Position numbers and translations under genes: made by a program. A stretch of DNA of 7,180 bases from Draconibacterium sp. (GTDB taxonomy: Bacteria > Bacteroidota > Bacteroidia > Bacteroidales > Prolixibacteraceae), in assembly GCA_016705335.1 (NCBI GenBank), contig JADIYN010000064.1, forward strand, positions 1 through 7,180. Reading direction: 5' to 3'. Shown in pieces: positions 1 through 7,103 of this stretch (position 1 is its first letter; each line of letters starts with the position of its first letter). The notes beneath the pieces are model-generated. The model worked only from the letters and a program-made list of their open reading frames with translations. It was not told the DNA's origin and did not search any database.

Positions 1-30
1 TTTAGAACTGATTATAAAATGAGTAAATGA
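1..30 (+). CDS. Possible 3' end of an upstream gene (ends FRTDYKMSK)
   Basis: The first reading frame gives nine residues, FRTDYKMSK, then TGA. FtsX-type permeases of this kind often end in a short tail resembling LRTD or LRYE, and the rest of the window is permease genes, so this could be the last residues of another permease truncated by the window edge. Nine residues cannot establish this; the frame could be fortuitous. Confidence 0.2.
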   Translation, partial: FRTDYKMSK

Positions 31-35
31 AGATT

Positions 36-125
36 TGACATGCCCAAGAAGTCTCTCGCCTAAGGCAGGGGAAGATTTAGAGGAGCTTTCTTCAAAATCC
101 CCACCCCGCAGGGGATTAGGGGAGC
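36..125. repeat. Two-hairpin intergenic element
   Basis: No coding frame is visible here. Positions 52-72 fold into an imperfect hairpin around GCC-TAA-GGC, with an outer CT-rich/AG-rich arm containing wobble pairs. Positions 96-117 form a perfect 7-bp stem, AATCCCC against GGGGATT, with an 8-base loop. The block lies directly against the orphan permease tail at 128. It resembles the C/G-rich palindromic intergenic sequences common in Bacteroidota, but I see only one full copy here, so calling it a dispersed repeat is an inference. A short related-looking stretch (CTCC-AAA-GGAG, 3244-3254) lies between the ATPase and permease B. Confidence 0.35.
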
Positions 126-127
126 TT

Positions 128-196
128 TGGAAGGCTGCAACACGAAATCCGGTGGAAGCGCTGAGGTATGATATAAAAAGAACTTTAAAAAAATAG
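128..196 (+). pseudogene. Orphan C-terminal tail of an FtsX-type permease
   Basis: From TGG at 128 the frame reads WKAATRNPVEALRYD followed by IKRTLKK and a TAG stop at 194-196. This is the conserved cytoplasmic tail that follows the last membrane helix of FtsX/MacB-type permeases; permease B ends with the nearly identical SWKAARRNPVEALRYE, and the DNA for CGAAATCCGGTGGA is shared exactly. Nothing upstream encodes the expected last membrane helix: the sequence before 128 is the hairpin element at 36-125. The tail is therefore a remnant, left by deletion, by recombination between tandem paralogues, or by insertion of the element. It is probably not translated on its own. Confidence 0.6.
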
Positions 197-204
197 AAGC
201 CAAC

Positions 205-2542
205 ATTTAACATTTACTTATTAAAATACTTAGGGACATCCTCTAACGGTTTTCGATTATAAACCTTCAAATCTTAGTGCGGGTTTGCTGTTTTTATTTT
301 GTTTAGCGTATTAATAAGCTACGAAATCACTACGACAAATTCAACACAAATTTCGATCAGATTACCCCGGGTACAAACCAAACAGGAAGATTCTTACCCG
401 ATAAATTTCTGCACTTACAGTCCTGCTGCTTTTCAGTTTCATTTAGTGGCCGATTTGCACGAAGTTGATAAAGTTTTACTGATGCTCGAAGTTTCAGGAG
501 GTGCTGCCGAGTTTCGGGGTCAGTTTTTACCACTTCCCAATAGCGGCCGGTTGTATCAGCTAAACAGTTTACATGGGCGAAAATTCAATTTTCAATATTT
601 TCACGATCCCATTAACGAAAGAGAACGGGGCAATGCCACTCACCGAACGGCACCATTGACACTTTCTGAAACCTTATCGAACAAACTTTTCCTGGAAAGG
701 GAAATGCGCTGGGTAAACAGGTTATTATTGGAAGAAAACGATTCACTCACTGTTTCAACCGTTTATACCGATTTTCCAAAACTCAAATCTTCAGGCAACT
801 TATTTGGTATCAATAGCAACATATCAATATTAAGCGGCGTTACGTGAAAATTGGACCAACATTGAATTCGATAACTATGATTTACTTAAAAGCGCCAAAC
901 CCCAAGCTTGTGAATGCAAAATTAAGATGCCTTCGAGAATGTAAAAACTGAAAAAGTTCTCCTTATCTTCCCGCTTTCAAAAACTACATTCCTCGCCCAA
1001 CAGTCAACCCGATATGTTGATTGGTTTGAATTCTTCTGCTGGCTGCAATCCTTGTTTTAATCCTTGCATGTGTTAATTACGTAAATCTTTCGCTTGCCAA
1101 TTCTACACAGCGTTCAACCGAACAGGTATTAGAAAAGTAATTGGTTCCTCAAAAGCTAATTGCAACCCAATTTCTGGCCGAAACAATACTGCACACTTTA
1201 TTTGCTACTGCAGTCGCGATGATTGTGGCCCAGTCAGCTTTCCCGTTGCTGAATCATTTATTAAACAAGAATCTTGATTATTCGCTTTGGACCAACCCAC
1301 AGCTTTTGGTGTTTATTTTCTTGTAAGTTTACTTGTGGGTGTACTTTCCGGTTTGTATCCTTGCTGGTTATTTCAGCCTACAACGCGGTAAAAGTGTTAA
1401 AAGGAAAAAATTTTCAGTAACGGCGGAAATTCAATGAGTATTAAAAGAATATTGGTTGCCGCACAATTTTCAATTTCACTGTTTAGCTTATCGTAAGTTT
1501 TATTCTTTTAAATCATGTCAATTTTATTTTGAATAAAGATTTGGGGATTCGACAACATGAACATATCTTTTACCCGAGATCAATCCAAAAGATAATATGT
1601 CGTTGAAACCGTAAAACAAGTATGTTTGCAACACGAAATTGCTGATATTTCGTTTTCGAGTACCATCCTTTCATTGGCAATATTGGCGGATATGTTACAT
1701 GGGAAGGAGCTTCGCTTGAAGAAAAAATGATTAGCCGCAACTATATAAATTATGATTTTATTCCGACCTATAACATGAAAATGGCATTGGCCGTAATTTC
1801 TCAAGGAATATCCTGCAGATAACAAAGCTTGTATTATAAACGAAACGGCACTCAAGGTTTTGGATGGAGTGATCCGATTGGCAAACAGGTTACACTGAAG
1901 GAAAATCTTTTCCGGTTATCGGAGTTGTAAAGGGATTTTCATCATATTCAGTTCATAATCCCATTCCAACCTATATTATGTTTCTGAATAGTAATGTAAT
2001 TTCAGGGTCAACCTTGTTAACAGTACGTTTTAATGGTGACGAACAAAAAGCAAAAACTTTGATAACCAGCGAGCTGGAAAATATTTTCCCAAACGACCCT
2101 TTCGAATTCAAAGATTTTAGTGTAGCTTTTTACATGGATGAAGCAATCGCTTTCTGGCAGTCGATGAAAAGAATGTTCATGTTTTTTTCAGTAGTTACCT
2201 TGCTCATTTCTACCATCGGGCTTTTTGGTTTGATACTTTTTACTGTTAAACGCAGAACGAAAGAAATTGGAGTTCGAAAGGTTATGGGAAGTTCGGTAAT
2301 TTCGGTGTATTGGCAACTCTCCACCGAAGTGATCGGAATGCTTGGATTTGCCATTCTTGTTGGTTGTCCTGCAGCAATTTATATTTATAAAACGATGCCC
2401 GGTGCCTACAAAGAACCACTTACTGTATCTGAATTCCTGGTATCAATAGCCCTGGTTGCTGTTAATGCATTCATCACCATAAGTTACCATGTGCTGAAAG
2501 TTGCAATGAGTAACCTATGGTTTTTAACTTAGATATGAATAA
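205..2542 (+). pseudogene. ABC exporter permease A (FtsX/MacB type), multiply frameshifted
   Basis: Fragments in all three forward frames line up, in order, with one ~780-residue FtsX-family permease. A first membrane segment (GFSIINL region, ~250-310) is followed by HYDKFNTNFDQI (328-363), the motif that opens the MacB-type periplasmic domain. VSTVYTDFP lies near 760. The first FtsX domain follows (ACVNYVNLSLANS ~1065-1105, then TGIRKVIGSSKA). The mid-protein helix MSIKRILVAAQFSISLF starts at 1434. A second periplasmic part contains IINETALKV and DPIGKQVT. The long open stretch 1978-2532 carries RRTKEIGVRKVMGSS (2251-2295) and the last membrane helices. The original end is probably LRYE plus TAA at 2528-2542, reached after one more frameshift. 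No intact start codon is evident near 205. Most breaks are repaired by adding one base in a short homopolymer (for example before 325, at 363-364 and at 698), so sequencing error is possible. As written it cannot make a full protein. Substrate unknown. Confidence 0.8.
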
Positions 2543-2556
2543 ATATTAATTTTATT

Positions 2557-3221
2557 ATGATACAATTAAAAAACATCGACAAGTATTACGACGCTAAATT
2601 TCAGCGTACGTTTATTTTAAAGGGAGTAAATCTTGAAGTAAAACAAGGCGAGTTTCTTTCAGTTATGGGACCGAGCGGGTCTGGTAAATCAACGTTGTTA
2701 AACATTATTGGTTTACTGGATGAACCCAGTGCCGGTGAATATTATTTCTGGGACGAACCGGCCCATAAAATCAAGGAAAAACAAAAAGTACAGTACCACC
2801 GCAGTCACATCGGTTTTATTTTCCAGGCATTTCACCTCATCGACGAGTTAAATGTTTATGAAAACATTGAAACACCCCTGGTTTACCGCGGAGTAAAAGG
2901 GAAAGAACGCAATGCGCTGGTAGCCGATTTACTCGACCGTTTTAACATTGTGGCGAAAAAAGATTTGTTTCCCAGCCAGCTTTCGGGCGGACAGCAACAA
3001 TTGGTTGCTATTGCACGTGCTATTATTGGCAAACCAAAATTACTTCTTGCCGACGAACCAACCGGAAATTTACATTCAGAACAGGGCGAATCGATCATGA
3101 AACTCCTGAAAATCTCAACGAAGAGGGAATGACAATCATTCAGGTTACACACTCAGAAGAAAATGCAAAATATGGAAACAGGATTATAAGGTTGAAGGAT
3201 GGGTATGTGAGAGAGGAATAA
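2557..3221 (+). CDS. ABC transporter ATPase (LolD/MacB type), one frameshift near 3109
   Basis: This is the ATP-hydrolysing subunit, expected to bind the cytoplasmic loops of the flanking permeases. Visible motifs: Walker A GPSGSGKST (residues 38-46), Q-loop Gln90 in IGFIFQAF, signature LSGGQQQ (142-148), Walker B LLLADE (162-167) and D-loop GNLHS (170-174). The uninterrupted frame ends at 3132 after residue 191, at nonsense residues ISTKRE. Adding one A to the A-run at 3109-3112 joins it to LNEEGMTIIQVTHSEENAKY, which supplies the switch-loop His (codon 3150-3152), and runs to TAA at 3219-3221. This gives 221 residues, the usual size. The missing base could be a real mutation or a sequencing error; without it the protein lacks its H-loop and would probably be inactive. 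The start ATG lies 14 bases after the end of permease A with no Shine-Dalgarno. Two family positions differ from the commonest sequence: L149 after LSGGQQQ, where Arg is usual, and H173, where NLDS is usual. Confidence 0.88.
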
Positions 3222-3308
3222 CAATCTGCAAATTTCTCGGCCTCTCCAAAGGAGGAGAAAGAAAAAATATCTGCCTGTAAATTTGAATAATATAAATTTC
3301 AGCAAACC

Positions 3309-5718
3309 ATGATTTTAAAAGTTGTCATCCGAAATTTTCTAAAAAGGCCATTTCTGCATTTAATTAAAGTTGTTGGCTTGAGTTTGGCTTTAACAGGAAT
3401 TGTATTTATCGCATTGTTTTTAAAAAATGAACTCTCTTTCGATAAGTACCACGAAAAAGCCGACAGAATTTACCGTTATACAGTTGCTGATCCTGATTTT
3501 CTGGGAGGTAAGGAATTTGCCAGAATTGTTAATCCGGGGTACATACAAAATGTAAAAGAGCAAATCCCCGAAATCGAAAATTTTGTAAGGTTACGGCCTG
3601 TGCGTGGCGGTTTAATGAAGTACAACGAAAGATACTACAACATTAACCAGGCATTTGAATGCGACAGTACCTTTTTCCAGGTTTTCAATGCAGAACTTAC
3701 TATTGGGAATAAATTAACATTATTTGAAAATCCGGCGTCAATGGTAATTTCAGAGACTTTTGCTGAAAGTATTTTTGGCCGGAATAATCCAATTGGAGAG
3801 GTGCTTTCTTTACCCAGCGGACAATTTTATGGCGAGGAACAAAATTTTACGGTGAATGGTGTTATGAAAGATTTTCCGATGAACAGCCATTTTCACCCCG
3901 ATTTTGTTACAACTCCGGCAACCGACAAATTTACATATGGTTGGGCCTGGACCTATCTTTTACTTATAGAAAATGCAAATTCTGAAAATGTAAAAAAAGG
4001 ATTCACGAATTATTTAGCCGAAAACAGGCTGGATAAAACCCGGGAGATGAAATCCGAAGTTCATCTTCAAAAATTAGGCGATATTCATTTGAACTCGGAT
4101 AAACTTCGTGAAATTGAACCAAATGGGAATATCCGTAACATTTATGTGCTTGGAATTGCTGCTTTTATTTTGCTGCTGATTTCCATCAGTAATTTTGCAA
4201 ACCTAAATCTGGGCATGGCTGTATTCAGTTCGAAATACCTTTTAATGAATAAAATTCTGGGCTCTTCAAAATACTCAGTTACCAATTATTTTTTTCTCGA
4301 AGGTTTTATTATTATGCTGGCAACATTACTGTTTTCGCTACTTTTCGCGGTTCCTGCAAATTCTTTGATCGTGCAGTTTGTTGGATTAAACCTGCTTTCC
4401 GGGAACTTACTTTTTATCATTCTTTTGGTTCTTGTATTCAGTATGTTAAGTCTGTTTTTCGGAATGTTGCCTGTTTTGAAATCCGTTTTTTCCTCATTCC
4501 GCTTTAATGCCGGTGAAAAAACCCGGTTAACTGTTAAAAGCGGAGGAATCAGCAATGGTTTAATTGTATTTCAATTTGCAATCTCAATAGCACTAATAAT
4601 TGCCGTTTTGGTTATTTCGAGGCAAACGGATTTTGCTTATAAAAATGGAATGGGTGTTCAGGAGAACAATATAATTTGCATGGAATCGGTACATTCAGGT
4701 ATTCAGCAAAAGTTTGAGGTTTTTAAAAAAGAATTGTTGAAATATAACAGCATTCAGTCAGTTTCGGCAATGATGGAACCTCCGGGCGGTGAGGCAAACG
4801 ATATGTTCCCATTCGAAATGGAAGGATATAAACCCGGCAAACAGGAAGAGCAATTTGATGGAATTGGCGTTTTCCATGCGATTATTCGTTTGCATCTATT
4901 TTTAATTTACAGTTTTTAAGCGGAACCAACTTTAACGAAAAGAATGCTGATGCCGATGGTTCGGGAGAATAATCATTAAAGAAGCAGCCATGCGCCGGTT
5001 AAACTATACCAAACCGGATGAAATTGTTGGTAAAGAGTTCAAACTTAATTTTTCGCAAGGTGGAGATGAAGTTATTAAGATTCCACGCGGAAAAATTATT
5101 GGCGTTGTAAAAGACTTTCATCTTTCGAGCATGAAAAAAGAGATTGAACCACTTGTTTTGTTTAAAAGGGAAAATTTGTGGCTGATTAATTTTGTGGTTT
5201 CATACCATCCGGAAATGCAGGAGGCAGCAATTGCCGATATGTCGAAAGTGTGGAATTCGCTTTTTCCTGAGTACCCTTTTCAATTTAAATATGTGGGAAA
5301 CATGTATCAGCAGGTTTATAAATCTGAATTTTTGCAGGCAAAACTCTTAAGCATATTTACAGTAATTGCTTTGTTTATTTGTTCCATTGGGTTATTTGGA
5401 TTGTCATTGATTATTACACAGCACCGTACAAAGGAGATTGGTGTGCGAAAAGTGAACGGCGCCAAAGTTTCGGAAATTCTTGCCATGCTGAACAAAGATT
5501 TTATGAAATGGGTAGCCATTGCATTTGTAGTGGCTTGCCCGTTTGCATATTTTGCCATGAATAAATGGCTGGAAAACTTCGCATACAAAATTGAGTTGAG
5601 CTGGTGGATTTTTGCCCTGGCAGGCTTGCTGGCGTTGGGAATTGCGATTTTAACGGTTTCGTTTCAATCATGGAAAGCAGCAAGACGAAATCCGGTGGAG
5701 GCACTGAGATATGAATAG
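3309..5718 (+). CDS. ABC exporter permease B (FtsX/MacB type), two frameshifts
   Basis: Inner-membrane permease with large periplasmic domains, presumably partner of the ATPase just upstream. The first open stretch (3309-4919) has a membrane helix at residues ~16-38, the periplasmic-domain opening motif FDKYHEKADRIYRY (44-57), and then helices near 278-300, 333-352, 362-384 and 416-438. The second stretch, in frame from about 4973 to 5718, has IIGVVKDFHLSSM, a helix at ~5344-5415, the FtsX cytoplasmic motif RTKEIGVRKVNG (5425-5460), helices at ~5509-5560 and ~5602-5664, and the tail NPVEALRYE. They are joined by a third-frame piece (4874-4972) reading PCDYSFASIFNLQF and SGTNFNEKNADADGSGE. One T restored in the run 4870-4873 and one A near 4972 give a single 803-residue protein, normal for the family. 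Those two single-base losses may be sequencing errors or recent inactivation. The ATG at 3309 is chosen because the first helix follows directly. The ATG at 4990 is internal and not a real start. The 87-bp gap before it shows no clear promoter. Confidence 0.85.
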
Positions 5719-5723
5719 TGTAT

Positions 5724-5744
5724 GCGACTAAGTCGCAAAGCGAC
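5724..5744. repeat. Three alternating complementary arms after the permease B stop
   Basis: GCGAC (5724-5728), GTCGC (5732-5736) and GCGAC (5740-5744) alternate with 3-base spacers TAA and AAA. The middle arm can pair with either neighbour, so two 5-bp hairpins are mutually exclusive. The right-hand one, GTCGC-AAA-GCGAC, is the tip hairpin of the mobile element's left end. The block starts 5 bases after the TAG of permease B, so it will be in the 3' end of the operon transcript. No T-run follows, so it does not look like an intrinsic terminator on the plus strand. Confidence 0.6.
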
Positions 5745-5803
5745 GTAGTTATGGTAGAAAATAATTAATAAGTTGAAAATAAGTCCCATAGGGGCGGTGT
5801 TTT
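5732..5803 (+). repeat. Left end of the RAYT-like element
   Basis: In order: tip hairpin GTCGC-AAA-GCGAC (5732-5744), inverted-repeat core TTATGGTAGAA (5749-5759), an A/T-rich stretch containing GTTGAAAAT, hairpin GTCCC-ATA-GGGGC (5783-5795, one G-T wobble), and GGTGTTTT (5796-5803). The array units show the same order: GTCGC-ATA-GCGAC, TTATGGTAGAA, GTTCAAAATC, GGTGTTTT, then AAGG-like bases and ATG. The hairpin at 5783-5795 is not present in the left ends of the array units. Confidence 0.7.
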
Positions 5804-5819
5804 CTAAATGCTAAAATAT

Positions 5820-5824
5820 AAGGA
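5820..5824 (+). promoter_or_regulatory. Shine-Dalgarno-like AAGGA of the transposase
   Basis: AAGGA ends 8 bases before the ATG at 5833. None of the transporter genes here has such a site, so it supports the start choice and is a small hint of distinct origin. The array units carry AAGGAAATGATAT directly before an ATG at the corresponding place. Confidence 0.4.
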
Positions 5825-5832
5825 TTAAAATT

Positions 5833-6297
5833 ATGGCAAACACTTACACCCAACTAAATGTACATGCTGTGTTCTCCGTAAAAGGAAGGAGAAATTTCAT
5901 TTCAAAAAAATGGAGTGAAGAATTGCATAAATACATAGCAGGTACTTTAAAAGAAACCAAAAATTTTTCGTTGGCTGTTGGCGGCTACAAAGACCACGTT
6001 CACATATTTTTTGAATTAAACCCGTCAATTTCAGTTTCGGATGTTTTAAAAAACGTAAAATCCAAATCATCTAAATGGATAAATATAAAAAATTTTGTAA
6101 GTGGAAAGTTTGAATGGCAAGCAGGGTATGGAGCTTTCACTTATTCACGTTCGCAAAGAAATGCAGTAATCAAATACATAATGAAACAAGAAGAACATCA
6201 TGGGAAACATTCATTTAAAGATGAATATCTTGAATTATTGCGGAGAAATGAAATAAAATATGAAGATGCATACATATTTGAATTTTATGACGACTAA
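5833..6297 (+). CDS. HUH/Y1 transposase, IS200/IS605-RAYT superfamily
   Basis: A 154-residue single-strand DNA transposase, a typical length for the Y1 family. The metal-binding HUH motif is H55-V-H57 within KDHVHIFFEL. The C-terminal helix carries the likely nucleophile Tyr115 in YIMKQEEHH (115-123), with Gln119 four residues on, as in IS200/IS605 TnpA. Family members cut one strand at a site guided by a subterminal hairpin through a 5' phosphotyrosine link. The gene is intact, in contrast to the frameshifted transporter genes upstream, and has its own AAGGA ribosome site. It lies between inverted structured ends and next to an array of gene-less copies of those ends. This is the arrangement known for REP-associated tyrosine transposases (RAYTs), hence that label over plain IS200; the sequence alone does not separate the two. 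The start at 5833 is supported by the AAGGA and because the protein begins, as in relatives, with a few residues before the first beta strand (YTQLNVHAVFSV). Confidence 0.9.
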   Translation: MANTYTQLNVHAVFSVKGRRNFISKKWSEELHKYIAGTLKETKNFSLAVGGYKDHVHIFFELNPSISVSDVLKNVKSKSSKWINIKNFVSGKFEWQAGYGAFTYSRSQRNAVIKYIMKQEEHHGKHSFKDEYLELLRRNEIKYEDAYIFEFYDD

Positions 6298-6298
6298 A

Positions 6299-6370
6299 AA
6301 AACACCGTCCCTCTGTGACTTTTGGCGATTGGTCAATGAAAATGCTACCATAACCGCGTGCCGATGGCAC
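6299..6370 (+). repeat. Right end of the RAYT-like element
   Basis: It overlaps the end of the transposase stop-codon region and reads AAAACACC, hairpin GTCCC-TCT-GTGAC (6307-6319, one mismatch), a 25-base spacer, CTACCATAA (6345-6353), CCGC, and tip hairpin GTGCC-GAT-GGCAC (6358-6370). From AACACC (6301) to the last base of the tip hairpin is 70 bp, exactly as in all four right ends of the array. The spacer diverges from the array spacer (TTATGCTGTTGCGATATTG in the array), so this copy is an older or separately evolving version. Confidence 0.7.
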
Positions 6371-6379
6371 TTTTAAAAA
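6358..6379. terminator. Possible weak bidirectional terminator at the right end
   Basis: Tip hairpin GTGCC-GAT-GGCAC is followed by TTTT (6371-6374), and on the opposite strand hairpin-plus-TTTTT is formed at unit junctions by the AAAAA at 6375-6379. The stem is only 5 bp (7 to 8 if flanking CGC pairs elsewhere) and the T-run is short, so activity is uncertain. It would end the transposase transcript. Confidence 0.25.
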
Positions 6380-6541
6380 GGCATATAACGATGCAGTTAT
6401 GATAGAAATTAGATGATCTCGTTACGATAGTGCTTTAAACAAGGAAATGATATATGAAAATGAATAAAAATAACACCTTCCCTACGGGATTTATGCTGTT
6501 GCGATATTGCCGATTCTAGCATAACCGCATGCCGATAGCAC
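6380..6541 (+). repeat. Array unit 1 (162 bp)
   Basis: Shortest unit; the middle of its left end lacks about 11 bases relative to its neighbours. Left tip is degenerate (GCAT-ATAACG-ATGC, 6381-6394) and its core reads TTATGATAGAA (6397-6407). Right hairpin is TTCCC-TAC-GGGAT (6478-6490), right core is TTCTAGCATAA (6514-6524) and right tip is ATGCC-GAT-AGCAC (6529-6541), with two mispairs. Confidence 0.75.
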
Positions 6542-6550
6542 TTTTAAAAA

Positions 6551-6723
6551 GGCGTATAACGATGCAGTTATGGTAGAAATTAGATGATGAAGTTCAAAAT
6601 CTAGTTACGATAGTGCTTTAAAACAAGGAAATGATATGAAAATGAATAAAAATAACACCATCCCTACGGGATTTATGCTGTTGCGATATTGCCGATTTTA
6701 GCATAACCGCGTGCCGATAGCAC
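6551..6723 (+). repeat. Array unit 2 (173 bp)
   Basis: Left tip is the variant form GGCGT-ATA-ACGAT (6551-6563) and core TTATGGTAGAA is intact (6568-6578). Right hairpin ATCCC-TAC-GGGAT is intact (6660-6672), right core is TTTTAGCATAA (6696-6706) and right tip is GTGCC-GAT-AGCAC (6711-6723), with one mispair. AAGGAAATGATATG provides the internal ATG at 6636. Confidence 0.78.
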
Positions 6724-6732
6724 TTTTAAAAA

Positions 6733-6908
6733 GGCGTATAACGATGCAGTTATGGTAGAAATTAGATGATGAAAGTTCAAAATCTAGTTACGATAGTGCT
6801 TTAAAACAAGGAAATGATATATGAAAATGAATAAAAATAACACCATCCCTACGGGATTTATGCTGTTGCGATATTGCCGATTCTACCATAACCGCGTGCC
6901 GATGGCAC
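6733..6908 (+). repeat. Array unit 3 (176 bp)
   Basis: Left tip is the variant form, like unit 2 (6733-6745), with core TTATGGTAGAA (6750-6760). The right end is canonical, with TTCTACCATAA (6881-6891) and a perfect tip GTGCC-GAT-GGCAC (6896-6908). It therefore joins a variant left end to a canonical right end and marks the change of type along the array. Internal ATG at 6821 follows AAGGAAATGATAT. Confidence 0.8.
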
Positions 6909-6917
6909 TTTTAAAAA

Positions 6918-7094
6918 GTCGCATAGCGACGCAAATATGGTAGAATATTAGATGTAGATTGTTCAAAATCGAGTAATTATGGTGTTTTAAAATTGGGAAA
7001 TAATATATGAAAGTGAATAAAAATAACACCATCCCTACGGGATTTATGCTGTTGCGATATTGCCGATTCTACCATAACCGCGTGCCGATGGCAC
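6918..7094 (+). repeat. Array unit 4 (177 bp)
   Basis: Both ends are canonical: left tip GTCGC-ATA-GCGAC (6918-6930), left core ATATGGTAGAA (6935-6945, one change), right core TTCTACCATAA (7067-7077) and right tip GTGCC-GAT-GGCAC (7082-7094). ATGGTGTT (6979-6986) pairs perfectly with AACACCAT (7025-7032), the subterminal inverted repeat that in the autonomous element encloses the transposase gene. Confidence 0.82.
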
Positions 7095-7103
7095 TTTTAA
7101 AAA

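Larger units (their letters stand above)
5732..6370 (+). mobile_element. RAYT-like / IS200-type element, the autonomous member of the repeat family
   Basis: The left end (5732-5803) and right end (6299-6370) enclose a single intact Y1 transposase gene. The ends are imperfect inverted repeats: TTATGGTAG at 5749-5757 pairs with CTACCATAA at 6345-6353, and CGGTGTTTT at 5795-5803 pairs with AAAACACCG at 6299-6307. Both matches are perfect over 9 bp. Each end also carries small hairpins: GTCGC-AAA-GCGAC and GTCCC-ATA-GGGGC on the left, GTCCC-TCT-GTGAC (one mismatch) and GTGCC-GAT-GGCAC on the right. The downstream array repeats the same ends in the same order without the gene. There is no TnpB-like accessory gene. 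Exact termini cannot be fixed without an empty site; the chosen boundaries are the outer edges of the tip hairpins. Confidence 0.7.

Noticed and set aside
299..847. Separate 182-residue gene starting at TTG
   Set aside because: It is the middle of frameshifted permease A: the HYDKFNTNFDQI motif just upstream is in another frame, and RVQTKQ and VSTVYTDFP fit the same permease domain.
1580..1855. Minus-strand open frame of 91 codons
   Set aside because: It lies opposite permease A coding sequence (frames containing IINETALKV and NKDLG) and has no recognisable motif or ribosome site.
3244..3254. Terminator between the ATPase and permease B (CTCC-AAA-GGAG)
   Set aside because: The stem is only 4 bp with no T-run after it, and the genes appear to be cotranscribed.
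5316..5704. Overlapping minus-strand and alternate plus-strand frames
   Set aside because: They are shadows of the well-conserved C-terminal FtsX domain of permease B.
4990..5718. Stand-alone 242-residue permease beginning at ATG 4990
   Set aside because: The upstream piece joins it after two single-base corrections, and the ATG encodes the Met of KEAAMRRLNY, an internal part of the periplasmic domain.
5732..6370. IS605-type element with a TnpB/IscB accessory gene or an omega-RNA
   Set aside because: No accessory nuclease coding sequence is present on either strand; the space beyond the transposase is filled by the hairpin units.
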